Of a stretch of DNA of 64,000 nt, positions 1-10,500 are shown piece after piece (position 1 is the first letter of the stretch; each line of letters starts with the position of its first letter). This stretch comes from Branchinecta lynchi (Eukaryota; Arthropoda; Branchiopoda; Anostraca; Branchinectidae): contig JAKZAP010000012.1 in NCBI GenBank assembly GCA_023053575.1, forward strand, positions 9,672,230 to 9,736,229, written 5' to 3'. The position numbers and the translations under genes were made by a program. The notes under the pieces are model-generated. The model was not told the origin of the DNA, made no database searches, and worked only from the letters and a program-made list of their open reading frames with translations.

Positions 1-548
1 TGTACCTGTATACGGACGTAGCTCTATGTTTGAAATATTTCGCAACTACAGTGGCAGACAATTGCGGTAATAACAAGTCATAGCGGATTTGCATTCTTCA
101 AGCCAGGAAGATCAACATCCTTGACAAAAACGTCACTTGTTTTGAAGTGGAGGAAATAGAGAATATGGCCAGTTGAGAGCTCGAAGTTGCTAATCTTCTT
201 GGTGGCTGCTGGCCAAATTCTCTGTTGACAGGATCCTTCGAAAAAGGAAACATATTCGGGGTAGCAAGGAACAGAGGGCTATCTTTAGTTGTGATTCTGC
301 AGTATGGAACCGAACATTTCAAAATCTTCACTTTGGTAGCCATTGAAATGCACGCTTTTGCAGACATTCAAATTTTCCGCGACTCGTCGTAAATTTATTT
401 GTCGTGCAACCAGTGGACATTCCCAACGTCACTACTAGACTACGCGACAAAAAAAAAAAAAAAATCCCTTACATGAGTCAAAATAATTCAGTGTATTGAA
501 ATCAAAGGTATACAAATAAGTTGGCTTTTCAGTTAAACTTTAAATGTT
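1..548 (-). mobile_element. Family H element end with THAP-like reading frame
   Basis: Read on the minus strand from 548, this begins with the family H terminus (TTAAAGTTTAACTGAAAAG), then about 200 bases of non-coding leader and a THAP-like frame. The same terminus recurs at 39566, 60040, 61691 and at both ends of 55931-56406. The leader (TTGCRCGAC ... CGCGGARAAT) is shared with 40020-40070 and 60150-60195. A terminal repeat followed by an N-terminal THAP domain is the layout of P-type DNA transposons; that classification is inferred. The element runs off the left edge. Confidence 0.45.
78..343 (-). pseudogene. THAP-like zinc-finger domain, frameshifted
   Basis: A start codon at 343 (MATKVKILKC) opens a THAP-like domain. 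It shows an N-terminal C-x4-C pair (CSVPYC), a following hydrophobic and FPFSKDP block, and then the reading frame slips. After a frame change near 225 the expected second half appears: a Trp (WPAATKK), then a block ending GHILYFLHFK that matches the place of the usual C-x2-H-F. The cysteine of that pair looks replaced. This reading stops at 78-80, about 85 codons in total, the size of a THAP domain. THAP domains bind DNA and occur in P-element transposases and host factors. With the frameshift, the lost cysteine and the repeat context, it is probably a dead transposon fragment rather than a working gene. Confidence 0.45.
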
Positions 549-1494
549 ACTTACCAACTTAACTAACAGCCAGCAAAAGTAGCTTCACTATTTATAAAAA
601 AAAAAAAAAAAATCTCAAGGGCATCTTCCCCATGAAATTAAATCTTTGGTATGATTTGATATTCACCAAGAGGCACCACCATGTGTGCCCTGGTTCGCCT
701 ATGCGGCTCCAAAACTGGAGTCTTACATTCAATTAAAGATATAATTACGTTAGGTTTATATGCCATGGTAAAAGTCCCTTCTATAACATTTCATCTTTAC
801 GCAAGATGTAGCAAATGATTCTGTTAAAAGCCATTCAGCTATAAAGAGATTTCCTAGTTGTTTGTTACAAGACAGTCATAAGTTTAAATCTTGTCAAAAC
901 CTTGAACTTGGACTGAAAATACTACAAGCAAACTTCTGTACAGCCATGAAACTACCTTGGGTCGTTCAAGGTGTCTTTCTTGACAGTTAGGACCTTGTTA
1001 GGACTGCATTGATCTTTCCTCTTTACCTTTTTAGGCCACATTTGAGGTTGTAAAAATTCGAGGTTGATACCCCTTCTATATGAACTTGCCAAAATTACAT
1101 TCAGGCAGTTACCAAAGTGTGACAATCATCCTCAAAACAAAAAACCCAATTCTAGTTGTATGATTATAAAGAAGTTTTCTAAGAATATGTTAGAGACAGT
1201 CATGTGTTTCGAGCTTGTTAGAATGACAGTTTTCTAACAAATATCTAACAAATGATGATGTTTATAGTCTTTAGGTTACAAAGAGATTCTTTTGTTGTAT
1301 GTTACGAGAAACTCAAAAGTTCTAAGCTCGTCACAATGACAGATTATTGTTTTCATGTGTTTTGAACTCAGCCTATTGAATGAAGCCGTATTTTCTGAGC
1401 TTGCCAGATTGAGAAAGGTGGTTTGCGGTTTTTGACCAATGGTGCACACTGCATAGCTTGAACACAATTGGTTTTGTTGTTTTGCTTTTGGCTG
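549..1494. other. AT-rich non-coding stretch, degenerate repeats
   Basis: No credible coding frame. Loosely repeated blocks near 840-890, 1145-1215 and 1265-1335 (AAAGAGATTYT, TTGTT, then GTTACRAGA, then AAGCTYGTCA) suggest an old degenerate tandem or dispersed repeat. Nothing else is recognised. Confidence 0.3.
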
Positions 1495-1594
1495 NNNNNN
1501 NNNNNNNNNNNNNNNNNNNNNNNNNNNNNNNNNNNNNNNNNNNNNNNNNNNNNNNNNNNNNNNNNNNNNNNNNNNNNNNNNNNNNNNNNNNNNN
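1495..1594. other. Assembly gap of 100 N
   Basis: Exactly 100 undetermined bases, the usual placeholder for a gap of unknown size. The flanks carry the same heptamer (TTGGCTG) on both sides, so the gap may hide a collapsed repeat. Confidence 0.99.
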
Positions 1595-1728
1595 TTGGCT
1601 GATGTTAAGTTTGTAATTTATCCTTTCCATTTGACTGTATTATAAGTAGAAGCAAGAAATAAAACCAAACACGAATTACTTCAACATATGCAAGTGTTCA
1701 AATTAGCACAGGATATCTCTTCTATACA

Positions 1729-1895
1729 AAATAAGACCAAAGGTTTTGACAGGAACCCAAAAATTTTAATATTTGCTCCAGACAATTCGGTCTTGTAGAT
1801 ATTCGGTTTTCAACTGACTTCTTAAACATTTTTACTTTTTAAATTTCGAGACAGATTAAGGCCAATGGTAATGATTGGAGAAGACCAAGTTCATC
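1729..1895 (+). mobile_element. Family A 5' end, degraded
   Basis: A diverged copy of the family A left end: AAGACCAAAGGTTTTGA, a block where GGGATCCC has decayed to GGAACCC, TCGGTCTTGTAG, then AGACAGATTAAGGCCAA and AGACCAAGTTCATC. It matches the starts at 7411 and 8795 in order. Confidence 0.6.
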
Positions 1896-1975
1896 TTCAA
1901 CAGTGCAAAACGGATACGCCATCTGAATTTCACAAAGTTCAGATATATTCTACATTTGCGCTGTCAAATATTCAG
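1896..1975. repeat. Family E fragment
   Basis: A short diverged piece (CAGTGCAAAACGGATACG, then ATCTGAATTT) of the repeat that carries hammerhead-like motifs elsewhere in the window. The ribozyme core itself is absent here. Confidence 0.35.
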
Positions 1976-2059
1976 GTATGAAGGAACTAGGAAGGAATTT
2001 ATTACTTCAACATTTATACAACATACTGAACATATGTATTTGACGATTACTGTTATTTT

Positions 2060-2175
2060 AAAATAATTCGTAAGTGTTGACTATAAATTGTATATATATT
2101 TTTTATTGACGACCAAACGAATATTCGGCTTGTCCGCTGCACGTTTTAGAAATAAATTGAACTGAATTGAATTGA
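2060..2175 (+). repeat. LINE 3' end with (ATTGA)n tail
   Basis: The sequence ends GGCTTGTCCGCTGCACG, then AAATAAATTGAACTGAATTG and a short ATTGA repeat. The same 3' end (GGCTTG..CGTT, ATCTGTTTT, then GAATTGAATTGAA) recurs at 39218-39275 and 41945-42002. A shared 3' UTR with a short tandem tail is typical of non-LTR retrotransposons. Confidence 0.5.
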
Positions 2176-2425
2176 ATTGAATATTCTTAAACCAATAGCC
2201 CGTCTCAATATGTGACAACAGGTCACCTGTGCAAGACGGACATCAAATTATCAAGATCTATTGATCAATATTTTTTTTTTTTTTTTAATACACTTAGTGA
2301 GACTTTAACTCCTGTTTAACTCACTCCAAATCAGCTTTCTTCACTCAAACACCCCTAGCCTACCCAATTCCATCCTGCCCCAATCTTCATTAAACAACCA
2401 ACTCAATTACCCAACAAATATTTTT

Positions 2426-2580
2426 TTAATCTATTCTTAAACAATAAATGATTATCAGACTCCTAATGCTTGCCGGTAGATTATTCCAAACAATCACACC
2501 ACTATTTCTAATTATAAATGACGCTCTACTATTATTTTGTAAATTAGTTTGTCCAGAAGTTGGGCTGAATCCATATGGAT
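2426..2580 (-). pseudogene. LINE reverse-transcriptase C-terminal fragment
   Basis: The minus strand reads a tail containing FIIRNSGVIVWNNLPASIR. This matches the 'xxWNSLPxxIR' block near the C-terminus of Jockey/CR1/L2-type LINE polymerases. Only this tail survives; the catalytic domain is absent. It is a 5'-truncated relic beside an unrelated + strand LINE tail. Confidence 0.55.
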
Positions 2581-2610
2581 TCAGCATATGGTTTACCCTA
2601 TGGCCTACGT

Positions 2611-2698
2611 CGTATCTCCTTCCTTCCTTACTTCTGCCCAACTTCCGGTTTCGGCCGGAGTCCGGACAAACTAATTTTCTGGCAAAAAATAAAGCTCA
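2611..2698 (+). mobile_element. Family A fragment, left part (split by family B)
   Basis: Matches the A-family block TTCCGGTTTCGGCCGG ... AAAATAAAGCTCA seen at 9045-9095 and 31480-31530. It continues at 5123 after the inserted family B element. Confidence 0.65.
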
Positions 2699-5122
2699 AC
2701 AAGAGCTACGAGCTCATATGGCACTTGTTCCGTGTATGTGAGAAACGAGAAAGTAAATCTCAGCTTCCCGAAAAATCCGGTACCCCTCCCCACCGTGCTT
2801 GGATCCGGTCCGGACCCTAAAATATGCCATCTAAGGCATACGATCTCTCTACTTTCTAAATTTCATTGAAATCACTCCACTCGTTTAACCCCTATGCAAG
2901 CCACAACATTTCCGGGACTCCCCCCACTGCGGCCGAATACGACTCGGACACGTAAACTTCGCATCTCTAACATCTCCTCTTCCCGTCCATCAAGTTTAAC
3001 TCGAATCAGAGCATATCTTCAAATTTCCGGTTCCCGCTTCATCCTCCTCGTACTTTGGTCGAACCGGTTCGGACGCCAAATGACAAATCTAGGCCGCATA
3101 AACTTGGAACTGTCCAACTTGCATCCCATTCGGCCCATCCGTCTGGGTGGGGCCCATCCAGTTTTGCATATCTAGATGCACCCATAAAGTTTCACATGAA
3201 CCGGACCATTTGTTCGCAACCTACGGAAGTCGTTAATTTCCGGATTCCCCCTCCCTCAACTTCCCCAAAAATGGGCAGGACAGATCCAGGAACGGAAGTC
3301 TTCCAAGGGCATTGTGTAGGGTCCGAAGTCTATTTGGTCGGGTCACTGATATGCCTGCCAAATTTATCGTCCTTAGCACATCTAGAAGCATCCTAACTCG
3401 CAATCACTGGCATTCCGGGAAACCCCTGCAACTCCCCCCACAGAGCCCCGATAAGAGCTGGTTCTGTCAATTATGTATCTAGGGCTAATGCTTTTCTCCT
3501 CATCAAGTTTCATCCCGATCCCTCCACTCTAAGCGTCTCCAAAGATTTCTGGTTCCCCCCCCCTTCAGCTCCAACCAATGTCATCGGATCCGGTCTGGAG
3601 CACGAGATGTTTCTAAATATCAAGATCAGTAGCTGAGCTTGCCACTAGATTCCGGATTCACCATAGCTCCACTCCCTCCACTCCCCGCACGACGGTCGGA
3701 TCGGGGAAAATACATTATCAAGTCAATCTGTTTGGATCCCCGAAAGCCTGCCAAGTTTCGTCGTCCTAGCACATCATGAAGTACCGAACTCGCGGGATCA
3801 CTAGAAATTCGCCCCCCCCCCTAACTCCCCCACAGTGACCGGATCCGGTCCGTTTATGTTATTTGTGTATCTAGGACTTATGCTTGTTCTTCGCACCGAG
3901 TTTGATCCCGAACCCTCCACTCTAAGCATTTCCCAAGATTTCTGGTTCTCCCCCTCTAACCCCCGAATGTTCACCGGATCCGATCCAGATTCTGTATTTC
4001 AAATTTCGTTAAGGTCCCATAACCCTCTCGTAAGTTAAAAATACCTCGTTTTTCCGAATTTCACCTCCCTCCACCCCCCCCCCCCCAGATGGTCGGATCG
4101 GGAAACGACTATTCTCAAGTCAATCTGTTCGGGTCCCTGCCTGCCAAGTTTCATCGACCTAGCACATCAGGAAGTACCGAACTCGCCGGATCACTAGAAA
4201 TTTGGATCCCCCCCCCCCCGAACTCCCCCACAGAGAGCGGATCCGGTCCGGTTATGTCATTCACGTATCTAGTTCTCGTGCTTGTTCTTTCCACCAAGTT
4301 TCTTACCAATCTCTCCACTCTAAGCGTTTCCCAAGATTTCCGGTTCCCCCCTTCAACTCCCCCCAATGTCACCGGATCTGGTCCGGGTTTGAAATCGGAT
4401 GTCTGAGACATGAGCTCTTTCTATATATCAATTTTCGTTAAGATCTGATCACCCAGTCGTAAGTAAAAAATACCTAATTTGTCCGGATTCCCCCTCCTCC
4501 ACTCCCCCCCAGATGCTCGGATCGGGGAAACGACTATTCTCAAGTCAATCTGCTCTGGTCCCTGACACGCCTGCCAAGTTTCATCGTCCTAGCACATCAG
4601 GAAGTACCGAACTCGCGGGATCACTAGAAATTCGGACCCCCCCTCCCAACTCCCCCACAATGAGTGGATCCGGTCCCGTTATGTCAATCCCATATCTAGG
4701 ACTTGTGCTTGTTCTTTCCACCAAGTTTCATCCCCATCTCTCCACTCTAAGCGTTTCCCAAGATTTCCGGTTCCCCCCTCTAACTACCCCCAATGTCACC
4801 AGATCCGGTCCGGATTTAAAATAGAACCTCTGAGACACGAGGTCTTTCTATATATAAGTTTCATTAAGATCTGATCACCCAGTTGTAAGTAAAAAATACC
4901 TAATTTTTCCAGATTCCCCCTCCCTCCCCCCCCCCCCCCCAGATGCTCGGATCGGGGAAGTGACTATTTCCAACTTAATCATTTGGAGTCCCTGATATGC
5001 CTGCCAAGTTTTATTGTCCTAGCTTATCTGGCAGTGCCCGAACTAGGAAAACCTGGACCGGCCGACCGACCGACAGAAATTGCGATCGCTATATGGCCCT
5101 TGGCTGAAGGGCAAGTGCCATA
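2699..5122 (+). mobile_element. Family B Helitron-like element, copy 1
   Basis: The element begins ACAAGAGCTACGAGCTC then CATATGGCACTTGTT. It contains degenerate tandem cores (monomer about 424 bp between 4089 and 4513) rich in GGATCCGGTCCGG and CCACCAAGTTTCATC, with poly-C tracts. It ends with a (CGAC)n microsatellite, GCGATCGCTATATGG, and a hairpin (TGGCCCTTG / CAAGTGCCA). It has no transposase and no terminal inverted repeats. It sits in a family A copy; the uninterrupted site (AAAGCTCAAAAACGAATTC, compare the reverse strand at 24619-24640) is restored by removing 2699-5122, so no target duplication was made. Core repeats, a GTCY-type microsatellite, a terminal hairpin and duplication-free insertion match HINE/DINE-1/pearl-type non-autonomous Helitrons. 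That family name is inferred. Confidence 0.6.
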
Positions 5123-5320
5123 AAAACGAATTCAGCATGTCTCCTTGCTCCAAAATCTAACCTCTAATCAACTTCAGATCAAACTTTTTTTTGTTGTTGT
5201 ATAGGCTGCCCCTAAATTGAACATCTAATCAATTTCAGATTAAACTCTTACTTTTCACAAATTTTGACAACTTTTGCGTGACATAGGTATCCCTCTACTT
5301 ACGTTTTGAGATCCCAAAAA
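5123..5320 (+). mobile_element. Family A fragment, right part
   Basis: Continues 2611-2698: CGAATTCAGCATGTCTCC, two decayed core repeats, then the A-family 3' end CAACTTTTGCGTGACATAGG ... ACGTTTTGAGATCCCAAAAA. The (GGAC)n block is missing. Confidence 0.65.
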
Positions 5321-7410
5321 GATACCCGGCCTTGAATTACAGAAGAGGTAACCAACCTCAAACAAGATTTCAAATTTTTGTAAGAAGTATTTCCTTCAGA
5401 AAATAGAATGGTTTACATACTGATAGAATGGTTTACATCCTGGAAAGATAAATTTGCTCCAATATTTCTAGTTACACATATTTTTATTTTCAAAAACAAT
5501 ACCTTCTCATTGTTACCTGAGCTTGTATTCCTTGCCGTAACTTACAAAGTGATGAAAAAGGTAGAGCTACTGAAAGTTTTGTTTTTTGTCTCTGGTTCCT
5601 GTTCCATGTTTGAGTCCATGGTTGTCTGGTTTGGATCTGGTTTGGATAAAAAAAAAACGTTTTTTAGCTTACGCTGTTCCATGTTTCGTGTTCTGTTGAT
5701 GTTCTGCCGAAAACGCAAATTTAGGTTTCTGAGCGTGTCTTACGCAGGAAATCTGTTACATTGCAAATTATATTCCAAAAGAATATACTTTAGGGTCTAT
5801 CTTTATCCTCTGAAATTTTGCAATTCTTTCTTTTCCATCTGCAAATCGCTGTGCAATTTTCTATCTGAACAGTGATAAAACATGCTAGGCGAGCAAGTTC
5901 CCTGTTTTGCAAAATAGACAGCGGAACATAGAAAACTGTAGAAAAATGGACAAATGAGAAACAGCATGTTACGACAAAAACGGGAAAAATATAAAACAGA
6001 GAGAAAAGAGCAAAAAGAACAGAGACAAAAAATGCAACTAAAGCTGAACTAAAGTTATTAACCACAAAATCTCTGTTTAAAACAGCTTCAAAACAAAGAA
6101 AAAGGCAATAATTTGAATTGTTTTGGACAGCATTTCAAATTAGCATAATAAATACTCTAGACTAAGATGCTGAGCGTAAACAACGTCAGATACCCCTCCT
6201 GTACGAATTGAAATTGGCCTCAAAAACTTTGAAATTTCTGTGTGATTGCAGTCCTAAACACCAGTAGAGGTATGCTTATGTGAACGTTTGTTGACAGTGG
6301 TTTGCCATTTTCATGCACTTGCTGTGTCTAAAGCTAACTACCAATTAGCCAAACTAGGTAATTAAGGGCATCTGAAAACACCTAGATAGGTATTTTGGAT
6401 CTTCACTCTACCATTTCGCCCAAAACTGCACTGTTCACATAAGCATAGACCTCTACTGTATAGGGGTTAGGACCTAGTGACATTTGAGATTGTTCTGCAA
6501 AAAATTTGTGTTTCAAAAAAAAAATTGGGGAATCTTTTACCTTTATTGAGGCGGTACTCTGGCAGATTTATGGCTAAATTAGATAAATATCATGCAGGAC
6601 TGATCTTTTGAATTATTGGTCGTAGCCGGTCCAGGCAGCGTTGCCACTGAGTCAAAAATAAAATCCCCAAATTTGGTGGGAAAAAAACCGGAATGGGGTA
6701 AAAATTCCCCATTTCTGTTATTTATACTTTCTGACGTTCCCGCATTGGTAGGGCACAAACTAGCAAGACTAGAGCGTTATCAGGCGGCTGAACTGGCAAG
6801 TATCTAACGAGCATTTTTTGCATGAAAGTCGGTCTATCTTGCGTTTCATACATTTGAAGCGCGTTATACTTGGCTACTTCGCCTCACCATGTCAATAATT
6901 GTTTTTCACTTGCCCAGTGACCAATATTTGACGTCATCATTTTGCTGTTTTATTTATATCAGTGGGTACTTTCCTCCGCTATAGCAGGCAGTAGGACATC
7001 CATCGAAATATTTAGTATGCGACCATAGATAATAAAAACATAGCTTCCGATGGGACCACAAAAGGGAATACTTTTTGGACTTCCTGATAAAGACAATCGG
7101 GTCTGACAGATTTCCAAAAACCGTAAAGGTGGAATGGATTCCTGACCGACTCCTTTCGAGATACGTTAGTTAAAGAACATTTGATAAATTATAGGTTTAT
7201 CCGTAAACTTCCCCAGACGATTTTGCAAGACTGTTTATCCAAGGCGAGAACAAGCATAGTATTTCTCTCATTGTGTCTTTTTCCAGTTTATCAGTCTGAT
7301 AACTTTGTATGCCCCTTCTCCCTAAATACAGTAAAACTGCTGATCCACTGCCAAACCATACGAAGTCTAAGGTACCCACCACAAACGTTTTGGGAACGCA
7401 AAAGGTAGAT
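5321..7410. other. Non-coding stretch with an inverted repeat
   Basis: A 155-codon open frame at 5408-5875 is rich in Phe/Lys/Leu and matches no family I know. I treat it as chance in AT-rich DNA. Bases 6250-6286 and 6431-6471 are inverted copies (GTCCTAA ... AGTAGAGGT ... GCTTATGTGAAC), probably MITE arms. Otherwise nothing is recognised. Confidence 0.4.
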
Positions 7411-8499
7411 AACAAGACCAAAGGTTTCGATGGGATCCCAAAAATTCAATATCTGATCCAGACAACTGGGTCTTGTCTTAGCCAGATCCAGACAACTGGG
7501 TCTTGTCTTAGCCAGATCCAGACAACTGGGTCTTGTCTTAGCCAGATCCAGTCATCTCCAGACTCCTTGAACACGTTTACAATTAAAATTCAGAAACAGA
7601 TTAAGGCCAAATAGCTAATCATCTGAGAAAAAGTTCCTGCCACTACCTCCAATTTCCCGATTTCGGCCAGGGTATCTTCTTTCCCCAATAATGAACATCT
7701 AATCAACTTCAAATAAAAATTTAACTTATAACAAATTTTCCGACTCCAGACGGATTCCGGTCGAGCTATATGTCCGGGTAAAATATGATTGTCACACACG
7801 GATTCAGCATCTCTTCTTACCCCTAAATCGGTTATCTAATCAACTAGAAATAAAACTTTAACTTCTACAAATTTTCCGGTTTTGGCCAGATTCCGGGCGA
7901 ACTACATGTCCGGATAGAAAATTGTTTTCACATAAATGTTCAGCATGTCTTCTTGCCCTAAATCGAATATCTAATCAACTTAAACTAAAACTTTTAATTT
8001 TAACAAGCTTTCTGGTTTGGGCCGGATTCCGGGTGAACTACTTTTCCGTCGAGAAAATGGTTTTCACCGTCGTCTTCAGCATGTCTTCCTACCCCTAAAT
8101 TGAACATCTAATCAGGTTAAAATAAAACTTTTACTTTTAACAAACTTTCCGGTTTTGGCCGGATTCCGGGCGAACTACTTGTTCGATGACAAAATGGTTT
8201 TCACCATCGTGTTCAGCATGTCTTCTTACCCCATAATTGACTATCACATTAGCTGTTTCAAAATATTTTGTTTGCCCCTTAATTTGAAACCCCTTCCCCA
8301 CCCCTAAATGTAGGGCTAAAAAGCCCATCTACGAACTTGACTAGTCCGGCGACCCAACGAATCCTCACACCAAGTTTCATAAAAATATCTCATTCCCTTC
8401 GAGAGTTATCGTGCTTACAGACGGACGTACGGACGGACAGACGGACAACTTTTGCGATGTCATAGGTATCCCTCCACTTACGTTTTGGTATCCCAAAAA
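7411..8499 (+). mobile_element. Family A element, copy 1
   Basis: Starts AACAAGACCAAAGGTTTCGA then TGGGATCCCAAAAATTC and ends ACGTTTTGGTATCCCAAAAA. In between are diverged core repeats (about 137 bp each) and a GGAC/AGAC microsatellite. Near the left end a 30-bp unit (GATCCAGACAACTGGGTCTT...) is repeated three times at about 7455-7545; other copies have it once. It encodes no protein. Confidence 0.65.
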
Positions 8500-8794
8500 C
8501 GATCCGTCTTGTAGTACAGGCAAATAGAGGTTTGACCCGAAACAAATTGCAACAGAAATGATTTATATACCATCGTGTAGAGAAAAAAAAAACTGAACAA
8601 CATATTCAAAGTTGTATATGTTGACGCAAAATAAGACGCAAAATAAAACCGTTTTTCTGCTTTTAATGACATTTTTTTACGAGTTTCGAAAAAAACATAA
8701 AACTTTCGTGGTTGTCCATTATTCTTGAACTGAAGTACGATTCTAATGCAGAATAACTAGCTGAAACCGAAAATTTGGCGTATAAAGCACCAGA
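8500..8794. other. Spacer between family A copies
   Basis: AT-rich; no coding frame or repeat recognised. Confidence 0.3.
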
Positions 8795-10085
8795 AACAAG
8801 ACCAAAGGTTTCGATGGGATCCCAAAAATTCAATATCTGATCCAGACAACTGGGTCTTGTCTTAGCCAGATCCAGTCTTCGCCAGACTCCTTGAACATTT
8901 TTACAATTAAAATTCAGAAACAGATTAAGGCCAAATAGCTAATCACCTGAGAAAACCAAGTTCAGATTTGGATTCAGCATGTGTGTTTACCCCTATAAGT
9001 CATATCTGTTTTGACGAAAACTTCTTGCCACTTCTGCCAATTTCCCGGTTCCGGCCGAACTCCAGAACTACTTGTCCGGCGAAAAAAGAAAGCTCAAAGA
9101 CGAAATCAGGGTATCTTCTTTCCCCAGTAATGAACATCTAATCAACTTCAAATAGAAATTTAGCTTATAACAAATTTTCCAATTCCAGCCGGATTCCAGT
9201 CGAACTATATGTCCGGGTAAAATACGATTGTCATACAGGGACTCAGCATCTCTTCTTACCCTAAATCGCTTATCTAATCAAATAGAAATAAAACTTTGAC
9301 TTCCAACAGTTTTCCGGTTTTGACCGGATTCCGGGCGAACTACATGTCCGGGTAGAAACTTGTTTTCACATAATGTTCAGCATGTCTTCTTGCCCTAAAT
9401 CGAACATCTAATCAACTCCAAATAAAACTTTTAATTTTGACAAACTTTCCGGTTTGGGCCGGATTCCGGTCGAAATACTTGTCCGTCGAGAAAATAATTT
9501 TCATTATCGTGTTCAGCATGTCTTCCTTCCTCTAAATCGAACATTTAATCAACTTCAAATAAAACTTTTACTTTCAACAAACTTTCCGGTTTGGGCCGGA
9601 TTCCGGGCGAAATACTTGTCCGTCGAGAAAATAATTTTCGCCATCGTCTTCAGCATGTCTTCCTACCCCTAAATCGAACATCTAATCAACTTCAAATAAA
9701 ACTTTTACTTTCAACAAACTTTCCGGTTTTGGCCGGATTCCGGGCGAACTACTTGTCCGATGACAAAATGGTTTTCACCATCATGTTCAGCATGTCTTCT
9801 TACCCCATAATCGACTATCACATTAGCTGTTTCAAAATATTTTGTTTGTCCCTTAATTTGAATCCCCTCCCCCACCCCTAAATGTAGAGCTACAAAGCCC
9901 ATCTACGAACTTGACTGGTCCGACGACCCAACGAACCCTCACACCAAGTTTCATCAAAATATCTCATTCCCTTCGAGAGTTATCGTGCTTACAGACGGAC
10001 GGACGGACGGACGGACGGACGGACAGACGGACAACTTTTGCGATGTCATAGGTATCCCTCCACTTACGTTTTGGGATCCCAAAAA
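8795..10085 (+). mobile_element. Family A element, copy 2
   Basis: A well-preserved copy. It has left end AACAAGACCAAAGGTTTCGA, core repeats of 137 bp (for example the block starting 9454 recurs at 9591), a block AATCCCCTCCCCCACCCC, then CACCAAGTTTCATCAAAATA, a (GGAC)n microsatellite at about 9994-10032, and the right end CACTTACGTTTTGGGATCCC plus AAAAA. The last 16 bases before the final A form a perfect palindrome TTTTGGGATCCCAAAA. Small open frames inside are side effects of the repeat, because 137 is not a multiple of three. Copies 10501-11913 and 35577-36997 are close relatives in inverse orientation. Confidence 0.7.
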
Positions 10086-10500
10086 GCATATGCCATTTTT
10101 CAACCCATTTTGCAAAAACATACAAATTTTTGTACTGGTCCGACTTTCTTAGAATCCCCCAGAATCCCGAGCTGAGACCGAAAACGGGATCGAACTGGGT
10201 TTCTAGAGTCCCAGAAAGAAGTTTCATAATCATCAACAGACGATCTCTACGAATTCTAGTAAAACAAAACCAAAAAATTTCATAATTTTTTTATCAACAC
10301 CCTTCGTCCACACCTTATAAATTGTTTTCAAAAGAGATAATCAAATTGTAACTAGTGTTGACTAGTGTTCACAGCTTCGTCCTTTGGAATGGATTAGGCT
10401 ACCAACTAAGCTTTTGGGTTTTCTGCATCATAGTAGTTGTTAATTTTGTAAAGTTGGAACCACACTGTCTGTTCTGCATGCTGGAGTAGAAACTAAATCG
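10086..10500. other. Spacer between inverted family A copies
   Basis: 415 bases separating the opposed copies 8795-10085 and 10501-11913. No coding frame or known repeat is recognised. Confidence 0.4.

Noticed and set aside
5408..5875. 155-codon open frame, longest in the window
   Set aside because: Low-complexity Phe/Lys/Leu/Ser text, no domain, no start or splice context, AT-rich surroundings.
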